NCBI GenBank assembly: GCA_022495995.1
Contig: JAFEMH010000521.1
Location: 558,001-622,000 of the forward strand
DNA: 64,000 bases
Direction: 5' to 3'
DNA from: Adenophora triphylla var. japonica
Lineage: Eukaryota > Streptophyta > Magnoliopsida > Asterales > Campanulaceae
Positions within the stretch are counted from its first letter, which is position 1. Every line of letters starts with the position of its first letter. This document shows, one piece after another, positions 20,534 to 33,258 of the stretch. The notes beneath the pieces are model-generated. The model worked only from the letters and a program-made list of their open reading frames with translations, had not been told where the DNA came from and made no database searches. Made by a program: the position numbers and the translations under genes.

Positions 20534-22332
20534 TTATTTGAAAAAATTGGCGTAAGCTGGGACATTTTTAATCACATTTAAAAATGGGAGGTTGATGCTA
20601 ACTTTTGAAAACATTTCAATCAACTCCTTCATTTGGTGATTCAGCTTGCTCCTTAAAACCCTACCAGGAAATCGTATATGAGGTACATATGGCTTGGGGA
20701 TGGGAGGATCAAAAATCACATTCTCCCCCAAATCATTAGTACTCTTATCATTAAGCACCACATTGTCAACCACAACATTTTCCACAACATGATCCACCTC
20801 ATTATCCAAAACAGGAGATATAGGGATAGAAGATGAAGGAGAAAGTACCTTATTATCTACTTGTTTACCACCTCTAAGTGTGAAGATGGCCTTGTCTTGA
20901 TGACCTTGACTCGGGAAGGTACCGGGCTTGTATGCTTGTAAGGCAGTTGCCAATTGCCCAATTCGAATCTCCAACTTCTGAAGGGCAGCTTCATGGTTCT
21001 TGGAAGCTTGTTGACTTTCTGCCCTCAACTGATTATTTTCAGCCTGCATTTGCTCCATGGCCACTTCCCAGAGCTCTTTCATCCTATCAAACTATCCCTG
21101 TGGTGGCTGAATATGGAGAGACTTATTCGGCTATTGATTGCCTCCCCATTCAAGATTTGGATGTCTTGGGGCCCCAGGATCATATGTATTCCCATATTGG
21201 TAATTGTTTTGGGGGAACCTCTGACCATATCCTTGCCCATATCCTTGCATTGCCTGTGCCTGCTCAGTTCCAAAATTGTGTGTACTAGTGGTGGGACAAT
21301 TTTCATAAGAATGAGAGTTAGAATCACAAGTAATACAACTATCATATACCAATTTATCAATAGCAGAAACATTAGAAGAACTAGAAGAAAAAGAGGCCAT
21401 CAATGCTAATTTATCAAATTTTTGATTTAACATGGCAAATTGATTAGCTATCTCTTTATTCATGCCTACCTCGTTCACACTCCCAATGTTTCCCCTATCC
21501 CCTTTTTGTTGAGAGTTCCCACTTAACATCTCAAACAATTATTGGCACTGTTAGACAGTTTTAGACCCTAAATATCCCCCTGCTGCATTATCTACCATCG
21601 TTTGGAATTCTGGGGACAAAGCACTATAAAAGGTCTCGATGCAAAGCATGGATTGGGGAAAATTATGATGGGGACACCTGAATTTGTAACATTTTAAATC
21701 CGTCCCAGTGCCTCATGAAAAGGCTCATTAAATTCTTACTTGAAACCCATGATCTTTACCCTATATGCAGCTAATGCATAATGCGGGTAATATTTACCCA
21801 AGAATGCATCATGTAATTATTCCCAAGTAGTAATACTCCTAGGTAGGAGTAACAATAGCCAATATTTGGCTTTATCTTTCAAAGCATGAGGGAAACACTT
21901 CATTCTTAAGTGTTCATGTGTTACTCCCTCTCTCATTGGGAATTCTGACACTATCACCATGTAATCTCTCAGAAAATTCAATGCATCCTCACTAGCCATT
22001 CCATGAAAATTAGGTAAAAGATGAAAGAATTGCCCCTTAATTACATAATTTAAAGCTTTAGGGGGCAACACTATGCATGAAACCGATGTGTCCACTTTCG
22101 GTTTGGCAAACTCATTCATGAGTCTATCTTGTTGATGTGCCATTTCAAGAACTTGCTCTTCTCCCTCGGTGGAGGAAGTGTTTGACTCACTTAGCTCAGG
22201 ATCCTCTACCGCGGTGGTAGAATGATCAGTGTCAGACTGTGATTCACTAATAGGGGGAATGCCCCTCTCGACCTTGTCGATGTCGTCGTTCAACGGGACC
22301 AACTCGGGATCCTGCGAACGCCGAACTTGCAT
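20534..22332 (-). pseudogene. Athila-like gag
   Basis: From the 5' end (right) the leader is acidic. It is followed by the gag core with GQFFHLLPNFHGMASEDAL, a segment ending KDKAKYWLLLLLPRSITTWE, then a stop. A zinc knuckle of CX2CX4HX4C form (CITCDSNSHSYENC) lies near 21320-21365. After a Gln/Gly/Tyr-rich stretch comes a coiled-coil-like segment (MEQMQAENNQLRAESQQ) and the Athila pre-protease motif PYVPHIRFPGRVLRS with INLPFLNVIKNVPAYANFFK. Several in-frame stops and frameshifts (for example 21817-21540) make it a pseudogene. Confidence 0.75.
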
Positions 22333-22367
22333 ACACCAACCAAATAAATTCGTTCAAATCACCCAAG

Positions 22368-22385
22368 TCCCTGGCAACGGCGCCA
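22368..22385 (-). promoter_or_regulatory. Primer-binding site, tRNA-Asp type
   Basis: On the minus strand the sequence is TGGCGCCGTTGCCAGGGA, six bases inside the LTR start at 22392. It is complementary to the 3' end of plant tRNA-Asp(GTC), the primer commonly used by Athila elements, with one mismatch. Confidence 0.85.
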
Positions 22386-22391
22386 AAAACT

Positions 22392-24110
22392 TGATGAATA
22401 TTTTTTTCAGTTAAAATTCCTCGCAAGAGTACAAGCTACCGTTGTAGTAGTATGCACAAGCAAGGGTCAAATCCACAGAGACTGAGTGAGAATGAGCTTA
22501 TTTAGCCAATGCTAGGTTCTGATTTGAATTTGCTTAACAACTAAGGAAAATAATTAAATAAGAGCAAGTAACAAAAGGAAACAAGAATCGAAGGGATTTA
22601 CCAGATTAAAAAGGATTCACGAATTGGGATTTCACAGTGTTGCAGTAATATGCTATTAATAAAAGATACTCCCTCCGTCCCACTTCAATTGAGCCACTTT
22701 CCTTTTTGGGACGTCCCACTACAAATGAGCCATTCCATAAATGGAAAGAAGTGAACAGTGTTTCGGACATTTATACCCTCATAATGTTTATAAATTTTCA
22801 AAAAAAACATTCATTATCTTATAATTTTAACATATTTACAAAAAACCCAATAATTAATTTACTATTCCTCCCACTCATTCTCTCTCTCCTATTAAATGTT
22901 TTTAACTTTTACATTTTCTCTCATCTAATCTTCTATCCACTTTCAATTCTTCACTCATTTAAAAAAAAAAAAACTTAAAAAGCGTGTAAAGACCCGCTCA
23001 ATTGAAGTGGGACGGAGGGAGTAGTATTTAATCAATTTCAAGGGTTCATTCGCTAATTCAAGAGTTGGGACGGTTTGGTGTGCGATTTGCAACTCTTCTA
23101 ATCTCAATTACTATGTTTTCAGTTATGTCACCCAATACTTTAAGATTGCATTAAAATCCAAGGAATACATGAACCTAGATCTTCTCGATACAGTTACGTA
23201 ACTGATTAAATCTAATCCACAAACTTTGATCCGATAATTATTACTCATGTTAATGACCTAATAAAAACCCTAAATATTATTGAAGAACAACTTTGAAGAA
23301 CAAGAAATTAATTAAAATTGAAATTAGGTTTTTAGCATAAAACTTGACCCCGTTTATACCCAATCAATGAACAAATAAATTAGCCACACATATTCATGAT
23401 ACCAATCACAAATAATAAATTAAAATAATAAAATATGGAATCTTGAAAAAAAGATTCAATTCTTGCTATGGCTTAAAGCCTCCAAAAGAAAAGTAAATTT
23501 CAAACCTCAATAATATTCTAAAAGGGAGTATTTATACTCCACCCTATAAACCTAATTCTAAAAGGAAAATAAAAGAAAAATAAATAAATAAAAAGGTTTC
23601 CAATGCACAGGCGGTCAAAGTCAGGATAGGATTCGATTTGAGCGGTCAAAGTCAACATAACAGGATTCGGTTCGCAGTCGTGGTACGAGTCGTACCATTT
23701 TCTCCACTCGTGCTGAAAGGCAGCACGAGTCGTGCTCTTAATCACTACTCGTGCGCTTATTGCAAATTGTTGACTTTTATGATGATTGACTTGGATTCGT
23801 CTCGTTTATTAATTAATTCACGCTGCACTTTGGTCACCGTACTTCTTAAATCTGCAGTTTGGTCCTTGAACTTTCTAGATTTTCACTTTGTCCCCTGGAC
23901 TTTATAATATTAGATTTCTCACCAAATTTTCCATAATTCCAGCTTTGTCCATGAATTTCCAAAATATGCTCAAATCCTCCCTTTTCTCCATAATTACAAT
24001 TCAGCCCCCGTACTTTTAAAACACTACAAAAATACATTAAATTCTCAAGGTTTCGAGCATCAAATAAGCTAGGAAACATATCTTTTGGATGGGTAAAACC
24101 ACATCCATCA
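22392..24110 (-). repeat. 5' LTR of the gag-only element (1719 bp, with Stowaway insertion)
   Basis: It begins TGATGAATAT and ends ACATCCATCA. Near its start is CAAGGGTCAAATCCACAGAG, the conserved block found at Athila LTR starts. A Stowaway MITE occupies 22669-23021. Near 23675-23755 a run of CACGAGTCGTGC-type short palindromes occurs. Confidence 0.85.
22669..23021. mobile_element. Stowaway MITE (353 bp)
   Basis: Terminal inverted repeats CTCCCTCCGTCCCACTTCAA and its complement extend about 25 bp (through CAATTGAGC). They are flanked by TA duplications at 22667-22668 and 23022-23023. The interior is AT-rich and non-coding. This is diagnostic of Tc1/mariner-derived Stowaway elements, whose plant consensus is CTCCCTCCGT. 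Confidence 0.95.
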
Positions 24111-24452
24111 GCTGACTTAAGGATTTAGTGAAACATGTTAAGAATGAAGTTGACTAAGGTTTTAGTCGAACTTATTTAAAAACAAGGCTGACTTAATGCT
24201 TTAGTCGAACATGTTACAAACGAAGTTGACTAAGGTTTTAGTCAAACTTGTTTAAGAACGAGGCTGACTTAAGGCTTTAGTCGAACTTATTAAGAACGAA
24301 GTTGACTAAGGTTTTAGTCAAACTTGTTTAAGAACGAGGCTAACTTAAGGCTTTAGTTAAGCCTGTTAAAAATGAAGTTGACTAAGGTTTTAGTCGAACT
24401 TGTTTAAAAATGAGGCTGAGTTAAGGCTTTAGTCGAACCTTTTTAAGAACGA
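24111..24452. repeat. Dimeric 38-bp tandem repeat (9 monomers) in the 3' UTR of an older Gypsy element
   Basis: Two alternating monomer types occur: GCTGACTTAAGGCTTTAGTC and GTTGACTAAGGTTTTAGTCR, each with an AACTTGTTTAAGAACGAR-like tail. They form a 76-bp higher-order unit. Type 2 contains a perfect stem-loop GACTAA-GGTT-TTAGTC. The same repeat resumes at 55880 on the far side of the giant element, so it is the insertion target. Confidence 0.85.
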
Positions 24453-24457
24453 GGTTG

Positions 24458-26184
24458 TGAAATTACCCGCGTTCACTCGGGGTCGCGAAGGTATCGACCG
24501 GTTTGAATTTCACGAAAAGAATAGAGTCGCCATGCCATTTTTATTATGAGCCAAAACTTTGAAAAAGGCATTTTGACAGGGATCATTTTTATTATGAGCC
24601 AAAACTTAAGAAAGGCTTTTGAACAAGGATCATTTTTATTATGAGCCAAAACAAAAGAAAGGCTTTTGAACAGAGATTGTTAGGTTTAGAGGTCACGTTA
24701 CGCCTCAGGAAGAGATAAATTGGGCTCACCCGAATGCCTCGTATCTACGAGTCTTTCTACCTTTCTCGAAAATTGTGTGTGTGTGTGTTTGTGTATTACT
24801 TGAAAATGAGTTTGAATGGTAGTTTTTTGAATTGAAAATGAGTTTGAATGGCAGGTTTTGAAATGAGTCGGGCATTATAACGTTACCCTTTTTTGAGAAA
24901 AATGATAGTAAAGGAAAGATTTTGATTTTGAATCGGGCATTATAATGTTATCCCTTTTTTATGAAACGACAGTAAAGAAAAGACTTTTAAAGTAAATGAC
25001 AGTAATGAAATGACGATCGACAGGTCAATTTCTTGACTCGGATGTTAAAAGTAAATATGATCAACAAGCCAAACGGTTTGGACGATAAATGACGGTATCA
25101 ACGAATCAAATGATTCAGACGGTAAAAAATGCGATCAACGAATCAAACGATTTGGATGGTAAAAAGCGTTATTTAAATGACAATATCAGTGAATCAAATG
25201 ATTCGGACGGCAGAAATGAAAATCAACGAACCAAACGGTTCAGACAGTAAAAATGACAATCAACAAACCAAATGGTTCGGACGGTAGAAATGACATAATA
25301 AGATAAAGTGATAAACGACTAGTCAAGATCTCCGTTTTAATGCTAAATCACTCTTTTCGAAAGAGAAAAGTAATAGAGAGAGGATCATTTCTTGACTCGT
25401 AGACAACGTAGTGTCTACATTTTGAAGAGTTTGGTCGGAACAGAAATAGCGAAAAAGGCATAAAAAGGGATGAAAGTTTAGATTGAGAAGGAGAGTTTAT
25501 CAATGGCTAGGTTTTGACTCTATCTCTCGAGGGATCGTATATCGGATACGAAGAGTGTTTGGTTTGTGTGTTTGTTTGGGAAAAATGACATTTTCATGCA
25601 AATCGAGACATTTTTGGGGCTTTCGGGGGAGTTTGAGATGCTGGAATCGAGGTAGGGAGGAGGGTTAAAATTTCTTAGTCCTTTACTGAATGGCTGAGGT
25701 TGTATTTATGGGCAGTAAAACTACAAAAAAGGCCGGCCGGCCATTCCATCAGTTTGAGGGCATTTTAAGCATTTGAAATTATTGATGTGACTGGTTGTTG
25801 ATCGGCTAATTAAACAAGTAAAATAGGCCGGCCGGCCAGTTCTTTAGTTTGGGGGTATTTTGGTCTTTTTTTGTTTTAAAGTGATTGATTTGACCTTGGG
25901 CTTGTGCATGTGTGACACGTGGCATTCTTAGTCACTAAGCAAGGACATTTTGGTCCTTTTGGCCGTATTTTGACTGTTTTTTAAATAACTGTCCGAATAA
26001 ATGTCGAAAACAGTCCTGGAAAGTATCGGAAATTGTGTATTTTTGGAAAAGTGATATTTTTCACGTGTTCAAACGTGTTTTTAATACACTTTAATTTTAA
26101 ATGATCAGGGCAGTCCTGGAAAGTCTCGTTAACTTGGAAAGTGTGAGTTAACAGATTCTAACGATCCAGATTTGGGTACTTACA
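24458..26184 (-). repeat. 3' LTR of the giant element (1727 bp)
   Basis: It is complete, TG...CA, with the GGTTG duplication immediately left. It contains GAGCCAAAAC repeats (24540-24655), the CA/GT microsatellite, the hairpin minisatellite (about 25063-25306), a minus-strand CATAAATA box near 25702 and two GC palindromes (25731-25742 and 25827-25838). Confidence 0.9.
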
Positions 26185-26488
26185 GTAGCCCATCTGCGAC
26201 GTCACTTACGGAGAAAGTGGGGTCATCGAAACAGATAAGGATCCAAAATCGAGGAAATGCCTTATGGAGTGACCTGAACGATCAAATGGCTGGACCATAA
26301 AGCAAGGATTCCTACGTATCCATAGGGGAATCAAGCCGATCATAGTTCTCGTCTGTTAAGTATAAGAGACTTAACTGGCTGACTTTAGGTAATGAGACCT
26401 CACGCTGGAGATCTAACGAAATGACTGGAATGGTTGTGTTTAACAGATGTTTATGACAACACAGTCTAAGTCCGAAGAGGAGATTGAA

Positions 26489-27332
26489 GTTCTAACGACG
26501 TGGTTAGAAATGGAATTTAACCTCGGGAGAGGATGGTATATTGCTGGGGAAAAGCGTCCAAAGTTCTAACGAAAGCGGTTAGAAATGGAGGAAAACGTTT
26601 GACGTTCTAACAAAGCAGTTAAAAACTAGGAAAGTGCTTGACGTCCTAACGAAAGCAGTTAGAAACAAAAGAGATGATTGACGTTCTAACAAAGCGGTTA
26701 GAAACGGAAGAGATGATTAACGTTCTAAAAAATCAGTTAGAAACAGAAGAGATGATTAACGTTCTAACAAAGCAGTTAGAAACGGAAGAGATGAGTTGAC
26801 GTTCTAACAAAGCAGTTAGAAACGAAAGAGACGATTGACGTTCTAACAAAGCAGTTAGAAACGAAAGAGATGATTGACGTTCTAACAAAGCAATTAGAAA
26901 CGAAAGAGATGAATTAACATTCTAACAAAGTAGTTAGAAATGTAAGAGATGATTTGACATTCTAACAAAGTAGTTAGAAACGGAAGAGATGATTGACGTT
27001 CTGACAAAGCAGTTAGAAATGGAAGAGATGAATTGGCGTTCTAACAAAGCAGTTAGAAACGGAAGAGATGATTGACGTTCTAACAAAGCAGTTAGAAACG
27101 GGAGAGATGAATTGACTGTCAAACAAAGCAGTTAGAAATGGAAGAGATGAATTGACGTTCTAACAAAGCAGTTAGAAATGGAAGAGATGAATTGACGTTC
27201 TAACAAAGCAGTTAGAAACGGAAGAGATGAATTGACGTTCTAACAAAGGAGTTAGAAATGGAAGAGATGATTGACGTTTTAACAAAGCAGTTAGAAATGG
27301 AAGGGATGATTGCATTCTTGCTAAAAGGACAG
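26489..27332. repeat. Minisatellite A, copy 2
   Basis: About 20 monomers of the TTCTAAC-AAAGCA-GTTAGAA type are collinear with 1757-2600. Substitutions are few, and some restore a stem arm (GTTAGAA at 26936 where copy 1 has GTTAAAA). Confidence 0.85.
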
Positions 27333-27382
27333 GCTTATTATTCTGTTGGGGAGAAGTGTTCGGGTTTATGATGCAGCCGAAA

Positions 27383-27716
27383 TTTAACCTCGGGAGAAGG
27401 AACGTTAGCAAAATTTAACGAGAAATTTAACCTCGGTAGAGGGTACGTTAGCGAAATCTAATGGGAAATTTAACCTCGGGAGAGGGTGTGTTAGCAAAAT
27501 CTAACGACAAATTTAACTTCGGGAGAGGAGGCGTTAGTGAAATCTAATGGGAAATTTATCCTCAGGAGAGGGTACGTTAGCGAAATCTAACGGAAAATTT
27601 AACCTCAGGAGAGGGAGCGTTAGCAAAATCTAACGAGAAATTTAACCTCGGAAGAGGGTACGTTAGCGAAATCTAACGCGAAATTTAACCTCGGGAGAGG
27701 GGACGTTAGAGCAAGA
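27383..27716. repeat. Minisatellite B, copy 2
   Basis: Eight 42-bp monomers are collinear with 2650-2985. They have the same two inverted repeats per unit. Confidence 0.85.
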
Positions 27717-27962
27717 AAGTTATAGGCGCATTTGAGCGAAAGCATCAACCTTGAAAAGATGAGGGGTTGTAAGGTCATTTGGCCAAAAATGGCCCATCTG
27801 GTAAAATAGGTCGGCTGACCTTTCCTTCAATTTGGACTGATTTAAGTCAGCAGCCGAGCAGAAAGAAAGAAGAACAAAAATTTTGTTCTTTGGCCGAGAG
27901 AAAAGAGAGAAAAATCTTGCCATTTTCTCGATTCTTTGCCGAATCATTGAGAGATTAACGCT

Positions 27963-28128
27963 ATGGAAGGGAGATTAGGACGACGGGGTCGTCGTAGAAG
28001 AATCGACAACGAGAGGAAGAAGCTCAAGAGGACGGTGCGAGCGACCGAGCTTCCTTTGGATCCATCCGAGTTTTATAAAGCTCTATATAATCACAAATAC
28101 AAGGCGGGGATCGAAAGAAGGGTAAGCC
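27963..28128 (+). CDS. Candidate exon, copy 2
   Basis: It encodes the same basic peptide as 3231-3396 (only synonymous or no change) up to the same GTAAGC donor. The preservation reflects the recent duplication and does not by itself show selection. Upstream at 27808 the palindrome is slightly changed (AGGTCGGCTGACCT). Confidence 0.3.
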
Positions 28129-28359
28129 TTCTTGAATTTTATGTTTTCGAATTTTTAATTTTTAATTTTGAATTGATTTTGTAAGATTTAGGGTTCTTGT
28201 TGCCCGATTTGGGGCTTTTGATCTTGTTATGCCCCTTTGTTGAAATTGATTGTTGTTTGATGCAATTGAGGGTATGTGTAGACAATGTAGAAAATTTGGT
28301 AAAGAAATTCCATGCCTAGATATGTTTTCCAAATTTAAAGTGTGTTAATTTGGGACGGA

Positions 28360-29589
28360 GATTTTGAAATGATATGGAAATAAATTTCGAATTGAGATGA
28401 AAAAAAATTTGAAATGATTCCGAACTGAGAAAGAAATTTTGAAATGATTCCGAACTGAAACGGAAATTTTTGAAATGATTCTGAACTGAAGAGGAAAATT
28501 TTGAAATGACTCCGAACTGAGACGGAAATTTTTTGAATGTGAACCGTAAATACTCCGAATTGAGACGGAAATATTTGAAATTTGAACCGTAAATACTCCG
28601 AATTGGGACGGAAATATTTTTTGGAAGACTCCGAACTGAAACAGAAATTTTTAGAATGACTCCGAACTGAAATGATTTTTTTTTTGAAATATGATAGGAT
28701 TATATCTTTGTGATGATATATTTACGTGCTTTTGTTTCATGGCATGTACATTTTCCGTACGTTATTTGGGTATTAACATACCTTTGCTGTGTCTTACCTG
28801 CAAGGGTGAAGACGGATAGATTTGTCCACTACCAAGAGTAGGGGGAACGTCGAGGCGGTGAGCGAGTTGTGGGGAATGTTCCCAGACGTGGCTCGAGGTT
28901 GTCAGTACCCAAATCCGGATCGCTCCCTTCCAACCACACGGGAAAAACCGCGGACTCACACAAACGTGATTTCGAACACCCATAACCTTCAAAAACCCCA
29001 AAAACCACCAACCAAACCAAGGTGGAACCTTTTTGGGATAAAACATTGTAAAGGACTTTTTAGGAATTTTGCAAAATATATGGCCTGCATAATGGTCCGT
29101 GCGGACTATTTTGCACCCCAGACAACATAGTTGCAAAATCCCCTTAAATACCACGAGATTCCCTTAAATCCAGGAAAACCAAAATTTTGGTTTTGCAAAG
29201 CCCAAAAGCCCGTCCCAACACGGCAAAGCCCAAAAGTCCGTCCCAACACGGCAAATTATTCAAAACAAAGTCCGTCACGAAAACACGACAGACATTACAC
29301 AATTTTCATAAAAGAGGGATTCGTCCCTACACGACACATTTTCAAACAAAGTCCGTCTCTACACGGCAATTTCCCACACAAAGTCCGTCTCTACACGACA
29401 CACATTTTACAACACAAAGTCCGTCTATACACGGCAATTTTTCAAAAATCCGTCACAAAAACACGGCACCCATGGCACATAAATTTCCCCACACAAAGTC
29501 CGTCACAAAAACAGGGCACACATTTTACAAAGTCCGTCTCAACACGGCAATTTTCTCACAAAATCCGCTCCTACACGGTATTTTTTTCA
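28360..29589. repeat. Minisatellites C and D and left U3-like repeat, copy 2
   Basis: This block is collinear with 3628-4855. Minisatellite C is at about 28360-28685, the 290-bp U3-like segment at about 28910-29200, and minisatellite D at 29214-29589. No gene is supported. Confidence 0.75.
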
Positions 29590-30298
29590 CAAAAAACAAT
29601 ATACATAAGGAAATAGCATAAGGTACAAGTTACCGAAGCATGCATTTCAAGGAGAGGCACTTTATTTTCACAAATAAGAGCTAAACTACACATTTTTGTA
29701 CAAAAATCACATACCCGCAATCCTGACATGCTCAATTTCAACAATTCATCATCAATTTCACAAAATGAGAATGGCAACAACAAAAGTCCCAAATATGTAA
29801 AAACTAAAACCTAGTTCTAGCATACATCATTCAAGTAAGAATCAAAACGAAATTTGATTTCTTACCTCCTTTACGGTCCTCCCCCGCAAGGTGTACACCT
29901 CTGAATCCGGATACAACACATCTGGATTCCTTGTTGAAGGCGAGAAGGAAGAACAATTCCTTTGGAGATCCAATCTCCTCTCTATGGCCTCTTGGCCCCT
30001 TTGACGACGACCTCGTCCGATTCTTTCCGCCATGATAGCAATTCAATCAACTCGGAAGAATTCTCTTAAGAAAATTTTGGGAAAATCAAATTTCCATACC
30101 AATCCGCATGGACCACTTTGCAAGGCAAGTGGATCCGTACGGACCACTTTGCATTCCAGGCAAAATCCCCCTTTTGCCCTTACAATATTTTCCCTTGGCC
30201 GTCCAAAGGCCATTTCCGACAGATTTAATGCAGTTTGATCCTTAACCCAACGAAACAAAAACCGGTTGTCAACGTAAGTCCGGATCTCGCCCACTAAA
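29590..30298. other. No gene seen; site of a 124-bp deletion
   Basis: It is collinear with 4856-5689 except that 124 bp including the (CT)25 tract are absent at about 30078 (AAAATTTT|GGGAAAATC). TTT is shared at the two breakpoints in copy 1. Confidence 0.7.
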
Positions 30299-31148
30299 TG
30301 GCAAAACAAACCCCGGTCGTCATCGTAAGTCCGGACCCCAAGGCGCAAACACCTTCAAACACAAAATCCCAAGGCGCAAACGCCTTCAAATGCGGATCTC
30401 AAGGCACAAAACGCCTCCAAAACATAAAACACGAAACAAAAACCGGCCATCAAAGTAAGCCCAAACCCCCTTCCCCAGCGGACAAAAAGTCAAACGGCCA
30501 TCAAAGTAATACCGTACGAATGTACATATCCCCAGCAGATAAACCCCGGCCAACATCGTAAGTCTGGATCTCGCCCGCTAAACGGCAAAACAAACACAAA
30601 AGGACACAAAACTCCTTTAAAAACACATCCCAAGGCACAAATGCCTTCACGACAAACAAGTCATTCCCATGCGGCCATCAAAGTAAGCCCAAACTTTTCC
30701 CCAGCGAACAAAACACGAGGCAAGCATGCCGCCCCCCAGTTCCAAACACTAGGTTCATACTCCTGAACCAAAACTTCAGTCAGAGGACATAACACGTCCT
30801 CATGACGACACAACCTCAGTCAGAGGACATAACACGTCCTCATACACGATACAACTTCAGTCAGAGGACATAACACGTCCTCATGCACGACACAACCTCA
30901 GTCAGAGGACATAACACGTCCTCATACACGACACAACCTCAGTCAGAGGACATAGCACGTCCTTATGCATGACACAACCTCAGTCAGAGGACACAACACA
31001 TCCTCATACACGACATCACTTCAGTCAGAGGACATAACACGTCCTCATGCACGACATCACCTCAGTCAGAGGACATAACACGTCCTCATACACGACACAC
31101 CCTCAGTCAGAGGACATAACATGTCCTCATACACGACACAACAATGCA
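30299..31148. repeat. Repeat E and minisatellite F, copy 2
   Basis: Stem-loop repeats AAGGCG-CAAA-CGCCTT (30299-30717) and nine GAGGAC...GTCCTC monomers (30776-31148) are collinear with copy 1. Confidence 0.8.
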
Positions 31149-31592
31149 CCATTTCTGAACTATGATCAGGCTTGATTCCCATACGGGATACGTAGGAATC
31201 CTATCAAAAGGTCCAGTCAACCGACCTAAACGGTCACCCGCAGGGCACCGACACGTCCACGTACAGAGTCTCAGTCAGAGGATATCACACGTCCTCATAC
31301 ACGACAACGCACTCCCCCCCACACACAAACTACAATCAGGCTTGATTCCAATATGGAATATGTAGGAATCCTGTCAAAGAGTACAGCCAGCCGACCCAAG
31401 CGGTCACCTTAGGACACTTCCACGTCCTCACAGCCGACCCAAGCAGTCACCTCAGGACACTACCACGTCCTCACAAACCGACCAACGCGATCACCTTCTC
31501 TCCCAACAAGCGATCCAGATCAGGACCCTTATCTTATCGATGACCCCACTTCCTCCATAAGCGACGTAGTCGAGGGGCTTCTATAAGTACTC

Positions 31593-32970
31593 AAATCCGG
31601 ATCGCTCCCATCCAAGCACACGGGAAGTATCGCAGACTCACACAAACGTGATCCCAAACACCCGTAACCTTCAAAAACCCCAAAAACCACCAACCAAACC
31701 AAGGTGAGACCTTTCTGGGATAAAATAAGGCAAAAGGACTTTTTAGGAATTTTGCAAAATATCTGGCCTGCATAATGGTCCGTGCGGACCATTTTGCATC
31801 CCAAATAACATAATTGCAAAATCCCTTAAAGTCCACGAGATTCCCTTAAATCCAGGAAAACCAAAATTTTGGTTTTGCAAAATGGTCCGTGTGGACCATT
31901 TTGCAGTTTTTTCACTCCTATAAATAGAGGGCTCCCCCTCTCATTTTTCTCACACCTCCCTTCTCTCCTCTCTCCCCCCAGCCTCTAGGCTCCCCTCTAA
32001 GTCCTCTTGAGGTACTCCCGATCCCTTTCGGTTCCCTCTGGGCATTCCGAGCCCCCTCGAGGTGCTCCAAAGCCCTGCCGAGCGCTCTTGAGATGCTCCC
32101 GAGCTGCCCCAAGGAACTCTCGAGGTATCCCAAAGTCTTGCCGATCCATCGCGAAGTATTTCGGTCCATCCTGAGGCATCCCGGTCCATCCCGAAGCCCT
32201 GCCGAACAATCCCGGTCCATCCCGAAGCAAGCCGGAGCTCTACCCGAGCACAACCGACAATCTCGAGGCACGCTGAACCTCTGCATGAGTACAGTCAACA
32301 ATCTCGAGACATCCTAACGCACGTCGAACCTCTGCCTGAGCACAACCGACGATCCCACCGACGCACGCCGAACCTCTGCCCGAGTACAACCGATACTCCT
32401 AAGGCACGCCGAACCTTTGCCCGAATACAATCAACAATCTCGAGGAACGCCGAAACTCTGCCCGAGGACACACCTGACACTCCCGAGGCACGTCGAAGCT
32501 CTGTCCGCAGACACTCGTACATCCCCAAAGCAATCCCGGTCCATCCTGAAGCACTATTCACGCTCAAACACTATTTCCCAGTGGAAGACAGACACGAACC
32601 AACATTGGTAAGGCTTCCTTCCAACACTATTTCAATTTATTTCAGTACATAGCATACAATATAGACATCATATACATCATGCATTTTTAAAAGCACATAC
32701 ACACACACATAACTTTTAAAGAAATAGGGGTATCGAAAGACTCGTGTATACGAGGCAACTCGGGTGAGCTCTCATATTCTCTTCTCGAGGCGTAACCTGA
32801 CCTTCGAACTCAAAATCTCATCACACAACAACAGTTTTTAAACCAGCCTTTTTTCAATGTTTTGGGCTAAATCAAAACAGCGCGGCGACTCCTCCAAACA
32901 AACGCAGCGACACCTCCCGGCAACTGCGAGATGCCGAGGCCCGTGCGCGATCTGGATCCGGGTAATTTTA
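31593..32970 (+). repeat. Plus-oriented LTR-like sequence with promoter, copy 2
   Basis: It is the equivalent of 6990-8366. The 12-bp inverted repeat at 31877-31904, TATAAATA at 31919-31926 and the U5-like end GGGTAATTTTA at 32970 are all intact. Confidence 0.6.
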
Positions 32971-33103
32971 GGGGTGAAGAGGGAAGTCCTCGACAGTTGG
33001 TAGTGGATTCCGGTCTGGGGGCATCATTATTGCAGTGGTTGTAGTGGCATTGATGTAGAGGGTCATACTTGTTCACGTGGCCTTGAGCAAGCACTAGTGG
33101 GAT

Positions 33104-33258
33104 ATGACCCACACTTTTCATTTTAGGTGGGGGGAGGCAACGATTACTCCCATGGATTTTGCATCTATCACCATGTTATCCTTCCGGGGTAATCCCATAG
33201 AGTGGTTTGAGGAGTTCAATACGGAGCAGCTCATGGATCTGCTGGGCTTTAATATCAC
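33104..33258 (+). pseudogene. PMD-A 5' remnant, copy 2
   Basis: It keeps the THTFHFRWGEATITPMDFAS motif and the sequence up to GFNIT. There a 2197-bp deletion (relative to 8655-10851) joins it to the last bases of the Athila LTR. Only about 50 codons of the first exon survive. Confidence 0.7.

Larger units (their letters stand above)
17520..24110 (-). mobile_element. Non-autonomous Athila-like element with gag and protease only
   Basis: The right (5') LTR 22392-24110 and a truncated left (3') LTR 17520-17829 both end in ACATCCATCA. Next to the right LTR is a tRNA-Asp-type primer-binding site. Internal sequence (4.56 kb) encodes a gag region and a protease on the minus strand, then about 1.9 kb of non-coding sequence. 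No RT, RNase H or integrase motif is present, and the protease ends close to a 3' UTR typical of Athila elements. This resembles the plant terminal-repeat elements that keep gag but no pol. No target-site duplication can be tested because the left LTR is truncated. Confidence 0.75.
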
